From Hyphomicrobiales bacterium (lineage in GTDB: Bacteria; Pseudomonadota; Alphaproteobacteria; Rhizobiales; Rhizobiaceae): a DNA stretch of 64,000 nucleotides. This document shows, piece after piece, positions 25,191-34,620 of this stretch (the first letter of the stretch is position 1; each line of letters begins with the position of its first letter). Location: contig UCAG01000001.1 of the NCBI GenBank assembly GCA_900470285.1, positions 248,001 through 312,000 of the forward strand, read 5' to 3'. The notes beneath the pieces are model-generated. The model was given only the letters and a program-made list of their open reading frames with translations. It searched no databases and was not told the origin of the DNA. The position numbers and the translations under genes were made by a program.

Positions 25191-26492
25191 TCAGGCTTTA
25201 GCATCTGCTTTTGCAACTTCATCATCCGAGCCGAGAACTGCTTCAGTGATGGAGTTTGGTATACGCTTCGGCTTTTCAACCAAACCGAGTACCGGCAGAA
25301 TGATGATAAAGAATGCGAAATAATACAGCGTACCGATCTGTGCCATCAGGGTATAGACACCCTCAGCAGGACGGGAACCGAGCCAGCCGAGGAAAATCGC
25401 ATTGGCGACAAATACCCAGAAGAACATCTTGAACCAAGGACGGTAAACCGCCGAACGTACCTTCGATGTATCAAGCCATGGCAGCACAAACAGGATAGCA
25501 ATCGAACCAAACATCACCAGAACGCCGCCAAGTTTGGAGTCGATCGGGCCGATATTGAAGGTGATCGCACGCAGCATCGCATAGAACGGCAGGAAGTACC
25601 ATTCAGGAACGATATGCGCAGGGGTTACCATCGCATTTGCTTCAATATAGTTATCCGGATGGCCGAGATAGTTCGGCATATAGAAGATGAAATAGGCGAA
25701 GAAGATGAAGAACACGACCGCGCCGAATGCGTCTTTGATCGTCGCATAAGGTGTGAATGGCAGTGTATCTGTCTTCGTTTTCACTTCAATACCGGTCGGG
25801 TTTGTCTGACCGGTCACATGCAGTGCCCATACGTGCAGCACAACAACACCGGCAATCATGAACGGCAGAAGATAGTGCAGCGAAAAGAAGCGGTTCAGTG
25901 TCGGATTATCCACGGCAAAACCGCCAAGCAGCAGCTGCTGGATCGGTTCACCGATAATCGGAAACGCCGTGAAGAAGCCGGTGATAACGGTCGCACCCCA
26001 GAAGGACATCTGTCCCCATGGCAGCACATAGCCCATGAATGCGGTTGCCATCATCAGCAGGAAAATTACCACGCCGAGGATCCACAGCAGTTCGCGCGGA
26101 GCCTTATAGGAACCGTAATACATACCGCGGGCGATATGCAGATAAACCGCAATAAAGAAGAAGGATGCACCATTGGAGTGCATATAACGCAGCAGCCAGC
26201 CGGAATTGACATCACGCATGATCTTTTCAACCGAGCCGAATGCCAGCTGGGTAGATGCTGCATAATGCATAGCCAGCACAATACCGGTCAACAGCTGAGC
26301 TATCAGCATGAAGGCCAGAATGCCGCCGAATGTATACATATAATTCAGGTTACGCGGAACCGGATAAGCAATAAACGAGTCATAGACGAGGCGCGGTAGA
26401 GGCAGCCTTGCGTCAACCCATTTTTCGATACCGGTCTTTGGCGTATATGAAGAGTGTCCGCCGCTCATAAAATTTCTCCTCAGACCACTCAA
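25191..26492 (-). CDS. petB: Cytochrome b of the bc1 complex
   Basis: A 433-residue di-haem membrane subunit with eight expected transmembrane helices. Haem ligands lie in [18 protein letters not shown] and in the helix D region ([20 protein letters not shown]). [14 protein letters not shown] is the quinol-oxidation-site PEWY loop, and [12 protein letters not shown] lies near the Qo site. It overlaps the petA stop by 4 bp (ATGA), so translation is coupled. Confidence 0.97.
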   Translation of the reverse strand: MSGLRRNFMSGGHSSYTPKTGIEKWVDARLPLPRLVYDSFIAYPVPRNLNYMYTFGGILAFMLIAQLLTGIVLAMHYAASTQLAFGSVEKIMRDVNSGWLLRYMHSNGASFFFIAVYLHIARGMYYGSYKAPRELLWILGVVIFLLMMATAFMGYVLPWGQMSFWGATVITGFFTAFPIIGEPIQQLLLGGFAVDNPTLNRFFSLHYLLPFMIAGVVVLHVWALHVTGQTNPTGIEVKTKTDTLPFTPYATIKDAFGAVVFFIFFAYFIFYMPNYLGHPDNYIEANAMVTPAHIVPEWYFLPFYAMLRAITFNIGPIDSKLGGVLVMFGSIAILFVLPWLDTSKVRSAVYRPWFKMFFWVFVANAIFLGWLGSRPAEGVYTLMAQIGTLYYFAFFIIILPVLGLVEKPKRIPNSITEAVLGSDDEVAKADAKA

Positions 26493-27052
26493 CCGACTTT
26501 AATGACGGTATCGGAAATGAATGCAAATTCCGGAATGTGCATGTTTTCCGGTGCCGGACCGCTGCGGATACGGCCAGCCGTATCATAAGTCGAGCCGTGG
26601 CACGGGCAGAACCATCCGCCGAATTCACCGGACTCACCAAGCGGCACGCAACCCAGATGGGTACAAACGCCGATCATGACAATCCAGTTTTCTTTGCCTT
26701 CACCGGCAGTGCGTTCCAGATCCGAAGCCGGTGCGTCTGCTGCCAGATTGGCATTACGCGCCAGAGGGTCCTTCAATGCAGACATCGGTGTGTTCTTGGC
26801 ATCTTCGATTTCTTTAGCCGTACGGTTACGGATAAATACCGGCTTACCGCGCCATTTTACTGTCAGCGATCCGCCTTCCGCGAGGGACGAAACGTCCACT
26901 TCAATGGATGCCGCCGCAAGGGTTGAAGCATCCGGCCGCATCTGGTCGATAAATGGCCATGCCAAGCCGGCAGCACCGACTACGCCGGCCATTCCCGTCG
27001 CTATGTACAGAAAATCACGCCGTGTCGGCTCAGCTGTGTCGTGTGCGCTCAC
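26489..27052 (-). CDS. petA: Rieske iron-sulfur subunit of the bc1 complex
   Basis: A 187-residue Rieske protein. Near the N-terminus a twin-arginine-type segment ([20 protein letters not shown]) gives export and anchoring. The [2Fe-2S] ligands are in CTHLGCVP and CPCHGSTYD, with the disulfide cysteines. GTG at 27052 is chosen because AAGGAAG lies 6 nt upstream and this gives the usual family N-terminus. An ATG 19 codons upstream has no SD. First gene of petABC; PetP/PetR homologues lie 18 kb away. Confidence 0.95.
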   Translation of the reverse strand: MSAHDTAEPTRRDFLYIATGMAGVVGAAGLAWPFIDQMRPDASTLAAASIEVDVSSLAEGGSLTVKWRGKPVFIRNRTAKEIEDAKNTPMSALKDPLARNANLAADAPASDLERTAGEGKENWIVMIGVCTHLGCVPLGESGEFGGWFCPCHGSTYDTAGRIRSGPAPENMHIPEFAFISDTVIKVG

Positions 27053-27634
27053 GTACCACTTCCTTTTTGACTTGCATGTTGAACTGTCCTCTGTTGTCCG
27101 CGAGCACATTCGTCCGTAATTATGTGACGTTTTGTGCTGAGAGCTGTAAGACCTGAAAACAGATACAAACCGGACATAACTCCCCCACCTTGTTCAAGGT
27201 TTAGGCATGATAAAAAAGCTTGTCCAGTCATCTGAGGCACTTACGGCACCATGTCGCAGGTATGGAAACCGGCAAAGTGAAGGCCGCACTATGGTCAAAA
27301 AACGGCTTTCCTCACCCGTATCAATTGCAAAACACCTGTGACTATTTCATGCAAAATCAAACGGGGAAGAACAGGCAAACGGCAATTCCGCACCTGTTAT
27401 AAAATCGCCCGCGAACATCTATCAAAACAGAACTGCTCTCTGCCTGAACCGGTCAGGAAATCCTGTTTACTTATATGCAATATAAAATAAGAGGCGGCAG
27501 GCTGCAGATGCAACAACCGCATAAAGAGTTATAAAACCGTCATAAAACGCTGCATTTCCGTCATCAACCGGCATAAGAACTCAGTTTTGACCGATCACGC
27601 GTAAAGTTCACGCGGGGAGAATTCTCCCCGCAGT
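27053..27634. other. petABC promoter region and 3' end of the ABC gene
   Basis: 582 bp without a gene. At 27612-27631 a perfect 20-nt palindrome (GCGGGGAGAATTCTCCCCGC) lies 4 bp beyond the stop of the minus-strand ABC gene. A second small hairpin (CGCGT / ACGCG, 27597-27613) adjoins it. Together they may terminate that gene, though no T run follows. The petA promoter lies towards 27100. Confidence 0.5.
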
Positions 27635-29512
27635 TCAGATTTCCTCATCAGCCTCACCAAGAAAGCCACCGGACTGGCGCGCCCATAAACCGGCATAAAT
27701 ACCACCCGAAGCAATCAGCTCATCATGCGTACCGCTTTCGGCAATCCGGCCATGATCCAGCACAACGAGGCGGTCAAGCTGTGCAATTGTCGACAGGCGA
27801 TGTGCAATGGCGATCACAGTTTTACCTGTCATCAGCCGCGCCAGATTTTCCTGAATAGCTGCCTCCACCTCTGAATCGAGAGCCGATGTGGCTTCATCAA
27901 GAATAAGAATCGGCGCTTTTTTCAAAACGGCACGCGCAATACTGATTCTCTGCCGCTGACCGCCCGATAATTTAACTCCTCGCTCACCGACATAAGCATC
28001 ATAGGCTTTACGGCCTTTGTAATCTTCCAATGCGCCGATAAATTCCTCAGCCTCGGCCTGACTGGCCGCAAAGCGCAGCTCTTCCTCAGAGGCATCAGCT
28101 TTAGCCAGCATAATATTGTCACGCAAAGAGCGATGCAGCAGCGCCGTCTCCTGACTGACCACCGCAAAAGCAGAACGCAGCGAAGTTTGCGTCACATCGC
28201 GCACATCCTGCCCGTCAATGCACACAGAGCCGGTATCAACATCGTAGAGCCGCAGCATCAGATTAATCAGCGTGGTTTTACCCGCACCGGAATGACCGAT
28301 CAGTCCGATACGTTCGCCGCCGCAAATGGCAAGGCTGATATCGCTCAGCACACCTGCCTTCTCCCTGTTTTCATTCTCAGAGCCATAACGGAAAGTCACA
28401 TGAGCGATATCAATAGCACCGGAGGTCACCTTCAGTGGCTTGGCATCACGCTTGTCTTCCATGCCGAGCGGAGCAGAGATCAGCCGCATGGAGTTTTCAA
28501 TAACGCCATAAGAGCGCAGCATACCGTTCATCTGCATCATCAAACGGCCAAGCAGCATATTCAGGCGCAGCACCAGACCGAGCGTAAAAGCCACCTCCCC
28601 CACTGTCGCCTGTCCTTTGGTCCACAGGTCAATGGAAAATGCAGCTACCAATACAATCATCAGGCTGGAAAGCGCGGTCATAGAAACACGCATTCCTGTC
28701 AGCGTACGCATGAAAGGCAGCATGGTCTTGATATAGCTGGCAAAACCTGACCGCAGATAGGCCTGATCCATATCCGGCGTATTCAGCTTGATGGTCTGAA
28801 TATTGGTGTAGCTGTCGACAATACGGCCATTGATAAGCGAACCGGCCTCAGCACTGGCCTCGGCCTGTTTACGCATGGTCGGCAGATAGAGCCGGGCGAT
28901 CCACGCAAACAGCACCATCCACACCACCACCAGTGCGGCGAGACGCCAATCAAGCTGACCAAACAGCAACAGCGTCGTAACGCTGTAAATGATCATAAAC
29001 CAGACCACCTGAATGAAGCTGGTAATCAGATCACCCGCCGCCTGCCCTGCCTGCCAGACTTTGGTGGCAATACGGCCTGAAAAATCATTCTGAAAAAAAG
29101 CATAGGACTGACGCAGCACATAGGAGTTCGCCTGCCAGCGGATCAGATTGTAAAATCCGGGCGTGATTGTCTGGTCATCAAGCAATGAGCTGAGCGCGGT
29201 CATCAGCACCCGCACGACCAGCACGATAAAACCCATCATCAAGAGTTCGGCACCGGCAGCAACATATAGCCCGTGCCAGCTACGCTCCATTGCGCTCTGG
29301 TCAAGAATATCCACAATGCGTCCTGTGAAATAGAACAGGCCGGCTTCCAGAAGCGGCAGAATACCACCGGCAATCAGAGCCAGCAGCAAAGGCCAGCGCG
29401 CCTGATAAATATAATGCCAGAGAAATCGTAATGTAGTTTGCGGCGGGCGTTTACCGTCAAAATCCTGTAACGGATCAATCCAGCTTTCAAACCAGCGGTA
29501 AATCATATTCAT
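27635..29512 (-). CDS. ABC exporter, fused membrane and ATPase domains (first of two)
   Basis: A 625-residue type IV ABC half-transporter. An N-terminal six-helix membrane domain (about 45-340) is followed by an ATPase with Walker A GHSGAGKTTLI, signature LSGGQRQRISIARA, Walker B ILILDEATSALD and the H-loop IAHRLSTI. All catalytic motifs are intact. ATG at 29512 is preferred because its MNMIYRWFESW start aligns with the paralogue's MFRWFEKKLN; the longer frame adds unrelated hydrophobic residues. The paralogue lies 219 bp upstream. They may work as a heterodimer. Substrate unknown; lipid or drug export is typical. Confidence 0.9.
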   Translation of the reverse strand: MNMIYRWFESWIDPLQDFDGKRPPQTTLRFLWHYIYQARWPLLLALIAGGILPLLEAGLFYFTGRIVDILDQSAMERSWHGLYVAAGAELLMMGFIVLVVRVLMTALSSLLDDQTITPGFYNLIRWQANSYVLRQSYAFFQNDFSGRIATKVWQAGQAAGDLITSFIQVVWFMIIYSVTTLLLFGQLDWRLAALVVVWMVLFAWIARLYLPTMRKQAEASAEAGSLINGRIVDSYTNIQTIKLNTPDMDQAYLRSGFASYIKTMLPFMRTLTGMRVSMTALSSLMIVLVAAFSIDLWTKGQATVGEVAFTLGLVLRLNMLLGRLMMQMNGMLRSYGVIENSMRLISAPLGMEDKRDAKPLKVTSGAIDIAHVTFRYGSENENREKAGVLSDISLAICGGERIGLIGHSGAGKTTLINLMLRLYDVDTGSVCIDGQDVRDVTQTSLRSAFAVVSQETALLHRSLRDNIMLAKADASEEELRFAASQAEAEEFIGALEDYKGRKAYDAYVGERGVKLSGGQRQRISIARAVLKKAPILILDEATSALDSEVEAAIQENLARLMTGKTVIAIAHRLSTIAQLDRLVVLDHGRIAESGTHDELIASGGIYAGLWARQSGGFLGEADEEI

Positions 29513-29681
29513 CGGAAAGCCTTTCCGCAGCACCCCGCAGCCAAACATGATGAAATTATCAATGGAAAGGCGCATGTAAAACAATATCAGCAGGCATACT
29601 GCAAATGATCTTAAATTATAAAGTAAAAAAGAGTTCTGTCCGTTATGCAAACAGGACAAAATATTTTAAATAAGGGAAAAT

Positions 29682-29708
29682 GACAGCCGCTTCGGCGAAG
29701 CGGCTGTC
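29682..29708. terminator. Strong hairpin between the two ABC exporters
   Basis: GACAGCCGCTT / AAGCGGCTGTC, 11-bp perfect stem with a CGGCG loop, followed on the minus strand by ATTTTCCC. It separates the paralogues, so they may be separate transcripts. Confidence 0.75.
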
Positions 29709-29731
29709 GTTCTTATTCGTCTGCGCAATAA

Positions 29732-31597
29732 TTACTGCGCAGGCTCAGACTGTGCTACTTTTTCTTCTTCATCGAAGCCAAGGAAACCACCGGACTGACG
29801 TGCCCACAGCGAGGCATAAATACCGCCCTGTGCAATCAGTTCGTCATGAGTACCATCTTCAATGATACGCCCCTCATCCATAACGATCAGACGATCAAGT
29901 GCGGCAATGGTCGACAGACGATGTGCAATTGCAATCACGGTCTTGCCTTCCATCAGCCGGTACAGACTATCCTGAATCGCCGCTTCCACTTCAGAATCAA
30001 GCGCAGATGTCGCTTCATCCAGAATAAGGATCGGAGCATCTTTCAGGATCACACGGGCAATTGCCACACGTTGACGCTGACCACCGGACAGTTTCACACC
30101 ACGTTCACCAACATGCGCATCAAAGCCCTGACGGCCTTTGAGATCTGTCAGATGCGGCAGGAACTGATCGGCCTGCGCCTGTGCAACAGCTTCCAGCATC
30201 ATTTCATCGGTTGCATCCGGACGACCATAGCCGACATTGTCACGAACCGAACGATGAAGCAGTGACGTATCCTGTGTAACCATACCAATATTGGCACGCA
30301 GACTGTCCTGTGTGACCTTGGCAATATCCTGACCGTCGATCAGAATTTTACCCTGTTCAAGGTCATAGAAACGCAGCAACAAATTGACCAGCGTTGACTT
30401 TCCCGCACCGGAACGGCCAACGAGACCGATCTTTTCACCCGGACGAATATTCAAGGACAGATCATTGATGATGCCTTTGCCTTTGCCATAGTGGAAACCG
30501 ATCCGGTCAAATGTAATCTCACCGGAACGCACATGCAGTGGTTTTGCACCTTCGTGATCAACCACTTTACGCGGCTGCGCGATGGAGCGCATACCATCCT
30601 GCACTGTACCGATATTCTCGAACAGGGCAGACATTTCCCACATGATCCACTGGGACATACCGTTCAGACGCAGACACAGGGCAATACCGATCGCCACCGC
30701 ACCAACAGATGCAACATTGTCGATCCATAGTTTGATACCCAGACTACCTACCGAAAACAGCAGCACCGAGTTCATAAAATACAATGAACCGAAAAACTGC
30801 GTTACCATACGCATCTGACGATTCACTGTACCCTGAAACTGCTCCAGACTGTCACGGACATAGCTTTCCTCGCGATGGGTATGCGAGAATAGTTTGACCG
30901 TAGCAATATTGGTGTAGCTGTCGACAATACGGCCCGTCATTTCTGAACGGGCATCCGCCTGTGCTTCGGAGATCACACGCAGACGCGGAATGAAATAGCG
31001 AAGCAGGCCGATATAGGCCAGCAACCAGACAACAAACGGGATCATCAGACGCCAGTCAGCTGTGGCTGCAATAAACAATGTACCGGTGAAATAGACCGCT
31101 ACATAGACCATCACATCCGCAAGTTTGATCACCGTTTCACGCACAGCCAATGCGGTTTGCATCAGCTTGGTGGAGATACGTCCGGCAAATTCATCCTGAA
31201 AGAATGTCATAGACTGACGGATCAGATAACGATGCATCAGCCAGCGCACCCGCATCGGGAAATTCCCGATCAGGGTCTGGTGTAAAACCAAAGATTGCAG
31301 CAAGACAACCAAGGGCAGGATCACCAGAATAACGCCGCCGATCAGAGCCAGCTTCAAGCCTTCCTGCTGCAGGAAGGTCTCACGGCTATGCTCACCCAGC
31401 CAGTCCACGACATTGCCGAGGAATGCAAACAGCGACACTTCAAAGATTGCGATCAGCGCTGTCAGCAGCGCCATCACAATAATCCAGCCCCACGCGCCGC
31501 GGCTGTAATACATACAGAATTTGAACAAGCCCTTCGGCGGTTGTTCAAGCGGAACATCCGGATAGGCGTTCAGCTTCTTTTCGAACCAACGAAACAT
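29732..31597 (-). CDS. ABC exporter, fused membrane and ATPase domains (second of two)
   Basis: A 621-residue ABC half-transporter closely related to its downstream neighbour. The membrane domain has about six helices. Walker A is GRSGAGKSTLV, the signature LSGGQRQRVAIARV, Walker B ILILDEATSALD and the H-loop IAHRLSTI. Strings such as RIVDSYTNI and FLGNVVDWL are shared in position with the paralogue, which points to tandem duplication. ATG at 31597 is set by GAGGT 7 nt upstream. Substrate unknown. Confidence 0.9.
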   Translation of the reverse strand: MFRWFEKKLNAYPDVPLEQPPKGLFKFCMYYSRGAWGWIIVMALLTALIAIFEVSLFAFLGNVVDWLGEHSRETFLQQEGLKLALIGGVILVILPLVVLLQSLVLHQTLIGNFPMRVRWLMHRYLIRQSMTFFQDEFAGRISTKLMQTALAVRETVIKLADVMVYVAVYFTGTLFIAATADWRLMIPFVVWLLAYIGLLRYFIPRLRVISEAQADARSEMTGRIVDSYTNIATVKLFSHTHREESYVRDSLEQFQGTVNRQMRMVTQFFGSLYFMNSVLLFSVGSLGIKLWIDNVASVGAVAIGIALCLRLNGMSQWIMWEMSALFENIGTVQDGMRSIAQPRKVVDHEGAKPLHVRSGEITFDRIGFHYGKGKGIINDLSLNIRPGEKIGLVGRSGAGKSTLVNLLLRFYDLEQGKILIDGQDIAKVTQDSLRANIGMVTQDTSLLHRSVRDNVGYGRPDATDEMMLEAVAQAQADQFLPHLTDLKGRQGFDAHVGERGVKLSGGQRQRVAIARVILKDAPILILDEATSALDSEVEAAIQDSLYRLMEGKTVIAIAHRLSTIAALDRLIVMDEGRIIEDGTHDELIAQGGIYASLWARQSGGFLGFDEEEKVAQSEPAQ

Positions 31598-31950
31598 TTT
31601 CGACCTCAAATACGGGCTATCCCGTGCGAAAACCAATTCCCCCGCATCATTTTCATAAAACGAAGAAGGCAGGGGTCAGTTTTGATTCATTTGGGTTCTG
31701 CCATTCACTTCAGCAACTGAATATGAGGCAGAATTTCAGCATTTTTAAAGCATCAGGAAATCAACGGGTACATAACCCGAAACACTCAGATGCGGTTTGA
31801 GGATTAAATGCGTGAGTACACTTAACCGGAAGATAGATGGAAGAATCGTATTTGACCTGCAGATCCGACGGCACAACTCATCATCGGTTTCAGGCTATCA
31901 GGTGGTTTGCTACAGCAATCTGATATATACGCTCATTTTAACAGTCCCGT
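31598..31950. other. Intergenic upstream of the second ABC exporter
   Basis: About 350 bp without a recognised gene. It should hold the exporter promoter. Plus-strand open frames here have no SD. Confidence 0.4.
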
Positions 31951-32103
31951 TCAGCGCAACGCCCGCAAAAACAATTCGGGAGAAGATACCACAGCTTCGA
32001 TTGGTGCGGTACCCGCCATGAAAGTTACCGGAGCGGGGTTAATCACGCCGGATACAGATGCGGCTGCAACTGGGCAAAGATTCAAAGAAATCTTAATGTT
32101 CAT
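31951..32103 (-). CDS. Possible small protein, 50 residues, unknown
   Basis: A short open frame with a very good translation start: AAGGAGG, 5-nt spacer, then ATG. The product starts MNIKISLNLCPVAAASVSGV and ends SSPELFLRALR. It has a short basic-hydrophobic N-terminus that could be a membrane or signal-like segment, and two prolines in NPAP. No homologue is recognised. It lies in a 700-bp gap otherwise without genes, and only the SD and plausible composition support it. Confidence 0.4.
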   Translation of the reverse strand: MNIKISLNLCPVAAASVSGVINPAPVTFMAGTAPIEAVVSSPELFLRALR

Positions 32104-32305
32104 CACAGCCTCCTTCATGGTCAATCTGGTAAAATGGATGCCCCGTATAGCACTATGTTATTTTATCAGCTAGTCACGGATGGTTCTTTTCTTTTCACTT
32201 TACCGAGAACACATTAAACTGTGGCAGATTGCACACAATTCTTATTGTTTGAAATTATATGCTATAGGCCGCTTATCTGATGTCACCCGAAACAGAAGCA
32301 GCCTG

Positions 32306-32761
32306 ATGACAATACATATCGCTCTCTTCCAGCCCGACATTCCCGGCAATACCGGAACCATCCTGCGTATGGCAGCCTGTCTCGGACTGGCCGTGCATGT
32401 GATTGAGCCTGCCGGTTTTGACCTTTCCGACCGTGGGCTGAAACGTGCAGGCATGGATTATCTGGAACAGGCGGCACTGACGCGCCATCTCGACTGGGAG
32501 CATTTCAACAACTGGCGCTTGTCAGAAAATCGCAGGCTGGTGCTGCTTTCCACAAAGGCCGCGCAACCCTATACGGATTTCAGCTACCAGCCGGATGACA
32601 TTTTGCTGTTTGGCCGTGAATCTGCCGGTGTGCCGGACTATGTGCATGAGACCTGTGAAGAGCGGATTATCATCCCGATGGTCGAAGGCGCACGCTCACT
32701 CAACCTCGCTCTATCGGTGGCGATGGCTGCCGGAGAATTTATCCGACAAGGTAAAATCTAA
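32306..32761 (+). CDS. trmL: tRNA (cytidine/uridine-34-2'-O)-methyltransferase
   Basis: A 151-residue minimal SPOUT-fold methyltransferase that modifies the wobble base of certain leucine tRNAs. The N-terminal IHIALFQPDIPGNTGTI is diagnostic. LLFGRESAGVP is motif 2 and IPMVEGARSLNLALSVAM is motif 3, forming the trefoil knot. The ATG at 32306 gives the family-standard N-terminus; its SD is weak (GAAGC). It lies near hemF, as in other Rhizobiales. Confidence 0.94.
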   Translation: MTIHIALFQPDIPGNTGTILRMAACLGLAVHVIEPAGFDLSDRGLKRAGMDYLEQAALTRHLDWEHFNNWRLSENRRLVLLSTKAAQPYTDFSYQPDDILLFGRESAGVPDYVHETCEERIIIPMVEGARSLNLALSVAMAAGEFIRQGKI

Positions 32762-32864
32762 ATCCGATGCCAAAAAATTATTAAATATCAGATAGTTAAA
32801 AATAGAAACGGAATCATGTTCTGATCCCTTTGAATCAGAACATGAGCAAACAACGGTAACTTGC

Positions 32865-33125
32865 TTAATCGGAGCTTGGCAGTCGCCGGATGGTGAATTC
32901 AATCACATCATTAGGACGCACATACCAGCTTTCAATTTCTGTCCAGTAAGCGGCTTTCGGATAGGTTTCAAACCATTCCCGTGCCTTAACCCGCGCTATA
33001 CTGCGTGGCAGTGAAAATGTTTCGCGGATATAGCCGTCGCTGATATTCGGCTTCACGCCGGATGCTGCTTTGCGCATCTGCCTGCGCAAACCTTCCAATG
33101 GCGGTTTCGGCGGAATGGATGTCAT
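32865..33125 (-). CDS. Small conserved protein of unknown function
   Basis: An 86-residue basic protein. It has a proline-rich start (SIPPKPPLEGLRRQMRKAA), a middle with DGYIRETFSLPRSIARVKAR and an aromatic-rich C-terminal half (WFETYP, YWTEIESWYV) ending VIEFTIRRL. GGAGATCGC precedes the ATG. It is not assigned to a named family. It looks like a soluble cytoplasmic protein, conserved by impression in Rhizobiales. It is convergent with trmL and divergent from hemF. Confidence 0.68.
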   Translation of the reverse strand: MTSIPPKPPLEGLRRQMRKAASGVKPNISDGYIRETFSLPRSIARVKAREWFETYPKAAYWTEIESWYVRPNDVIEFTIRRLPSSD

Positions 33126-33248
33126 AAGCGATCTCCTTTACAGCGCCCCGACGGGCTCAAAAGACAAAGCAGAATAAGCATCACGCTCAACACTCAAATA
33201 TGTTTACACACACTACAAGCAGAAGCTGCACAGCGGCTTACAACTCTA

Positions 33249-33354
33249 CAGAGCATGTCTCCCAAAAGTGGAAACCGGTTTTGGGATCAAGACATGCGTC
33301 AAAACAAATTGTTAGAGCCAGCATCATGAATTCCACTAAATGCGACACGCTCTT
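33249..33354 (+). repeat. Dispersed RIME-like repeat, copy 3
   Basis: AGAGCATGTC, CCAAAAGTGG, CCGGTTTTGG, GACATGCG, then ATGCGACACGCTCTT. It is the best match to copy 2 (inverted) at 9429-9532. The first ~55 bp form an imperfect palindrome. Confidence 0.75.
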
Positions 33355-33566
33355 GTGCAATTTACAGCAGAATCTCATCCGAAACGAGTCATTTCCGCGC
33401 CTGTTATCGCTGTAAAGTATGAATGAAATCTGTCATTTTCCGAAAAGCAGAAAGCTTTCATAAACATAATCCGGTTTATGAAGACTATATAACCTGTTGA
33501 CAGCTGCTGATATGCTGGCGCTGCGGACTGAATCCGCGGCTCCCAAAACATAATAAGGAACCAAGC

Positions 33567-34481
33567 ATGCAACGTCCGGATCTTCCAGCTCATCTTCCAG
33601 ATAATCTTGAAGACAAAAAACAACTGGCACAAAACTGGTTCGAAGAATTACGTGACCGTATCTGCTCCCTGTTTGAAACGCTTGAGGACGAAGTCGCAGG
33701 CCCGCTCAGCGACCGTGAAGCCGGACGTTTTGTCCGCACCCCTTGGGAGAAGGACGAAGGTCGTGGCGGCGGCGGTGTCATGTCGATGATGCATGGCCGT
33801 GTTTTTGAAAAAGTCGGCGTTCATGTCTCTACGGTCTATGGTGAGTTTTCACCGGAGTTCCGCGCACAAATTCCGGGTGCCGATGAGGACCCGCGCTATT
33901 GGGCAAGCGGCATCTCGCTGATTGCACATCCGCAAAATCCGAATGTTCCGGCAGTGCATATGAATACCCGTATGGTTGTCACAACCCGCCAGTGGTTCGG
34001 CGGTGGAGCTGATCTGACGCCGGTGCTGGATCGTCGCCGGACACAGGAAGATGCCGACAGTCAGGCCTTCCATAAAGCACTGAATTTCGTCTGCAACAAA
34101 CATGCAGGCATTGCCGATTACAACCGCATGAAACAATGGTGCGATGAATATTTCTATCTGCCGCACCGTCAGGAATCACGAGGTATCGGCGGCATTTTCT
34201 ATGACTGGCTGCATACAGCTGACGAACAGGGCGGCTGGGATGCAGACTTTGCATTCACCCGCGATGTCGGCCGCTGCTTTGCCGTCGTCTATCCGCATAT
34301 TGTGCGCCAGAATTTCAACCAGCCATGGACAGAGGCTGACCGTGAAGAACAGCTGATCCGCCGTGGCCGTTACGTGGAATTCAATCTGCTGCATGACCGT
34401 GGCACGATCTTTGGACTCAAGACCGGCGGTAATATCTCCTCAATCCTGTCTTCCATGCCGCCAGTGGTGAAATGGCCTTAA
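33567..34481 (+). CDS. hemF: Oxygen-dependent coproporphyrinogen III oxidase
   Basis: A 304-residue haem-biosynthesis enzyme that decarboxylates coproporphyrinogen III to protoporphyrinogen IX using O2. Family strings: [38 protein letters not shown], and the C-terminal [16 protein letters not shown]. Cytoplasmic dimer. SD AAGGAA lies 10-12 nt upstream of the ATG. Monocistronic with a strong terminator. The 440 bp upstream hold repeat copy 3. Confidence 0.97.
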   Translation: MQRPDLPAHLPDNLEDKKQLAQNWFEELRDRICSLFETLEDEVAGPLSDREAGRFVRTPWEKDEGRGGGGVMSMMHGRVFEKVGVHVSTVYGEFSPEFRAQIPGADEDPRYWASGISLIAHPQNPNVPAVHMNTRMVVTTRQWFGGGADLTPVLDRRRTQEDADSQAFHKALNFVCNKHAGIADYNRMKQWCDEYFYLPHRQESRGIGGIFYDWLHTADEQGGWDADFAFTRDVGRCFAVVYPHIVRQNFNQPWTEADREEQLIRRGRYVEFNLLHDRGTIFGLKTGGNISSILSSMPPVVKWP

Positions 34482-34491
34482 TATAGATACT

Positions 34492-34518
34492 AAAACGGGG
34501 GCATCAGCCCCCGTTTTT
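34492..34518 (+). terminator. Terminator of hemF
   Basis: AACGGGGGC / GCCCCCGTT, loop ATCA, 6-T run. Confidence 0.93.
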
Positions 34519-34522
34519 TATT

Positions 34523-34620
34523 CGAGCGCCATGTACCAGACTTGGCACACGGCGCTCTAACGCTTTAAAATTGAAAGACAGCCTTTCCTTAAACTGATCC
34601 AGGTTTAAGGAGTTATGTTC
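34523..34620 (+). repeat. Second repeat family, copy B, overlapping the beta-lactamase 3' end
   Basis: CGAGCGCCATGTACCAGACT, GGCACACGGCGCTCTAAC, CTTTAAAATT, TTAAACTGATCC, ending TTTAAGGAGTTATGTTC. It matches the minus strand of 9531-9634 in order and spacing. Its last ~16 bp cover the stop codon and final codons (NITP) of the OXA gene. Confidence 0.75.

Noticed and set aside
25182-26399. 405-residue frame antisense to cytochrome b
   Set aside because: Shadow of a certain gene; long only because of codon bias. His/Gln/Arg-rich without domains.
31907-32173. 88-residue plus-strand frame in the trmL/ABC gap
   Set aside because: No SD; the opposite strand has the better-supported 50-codon frame.
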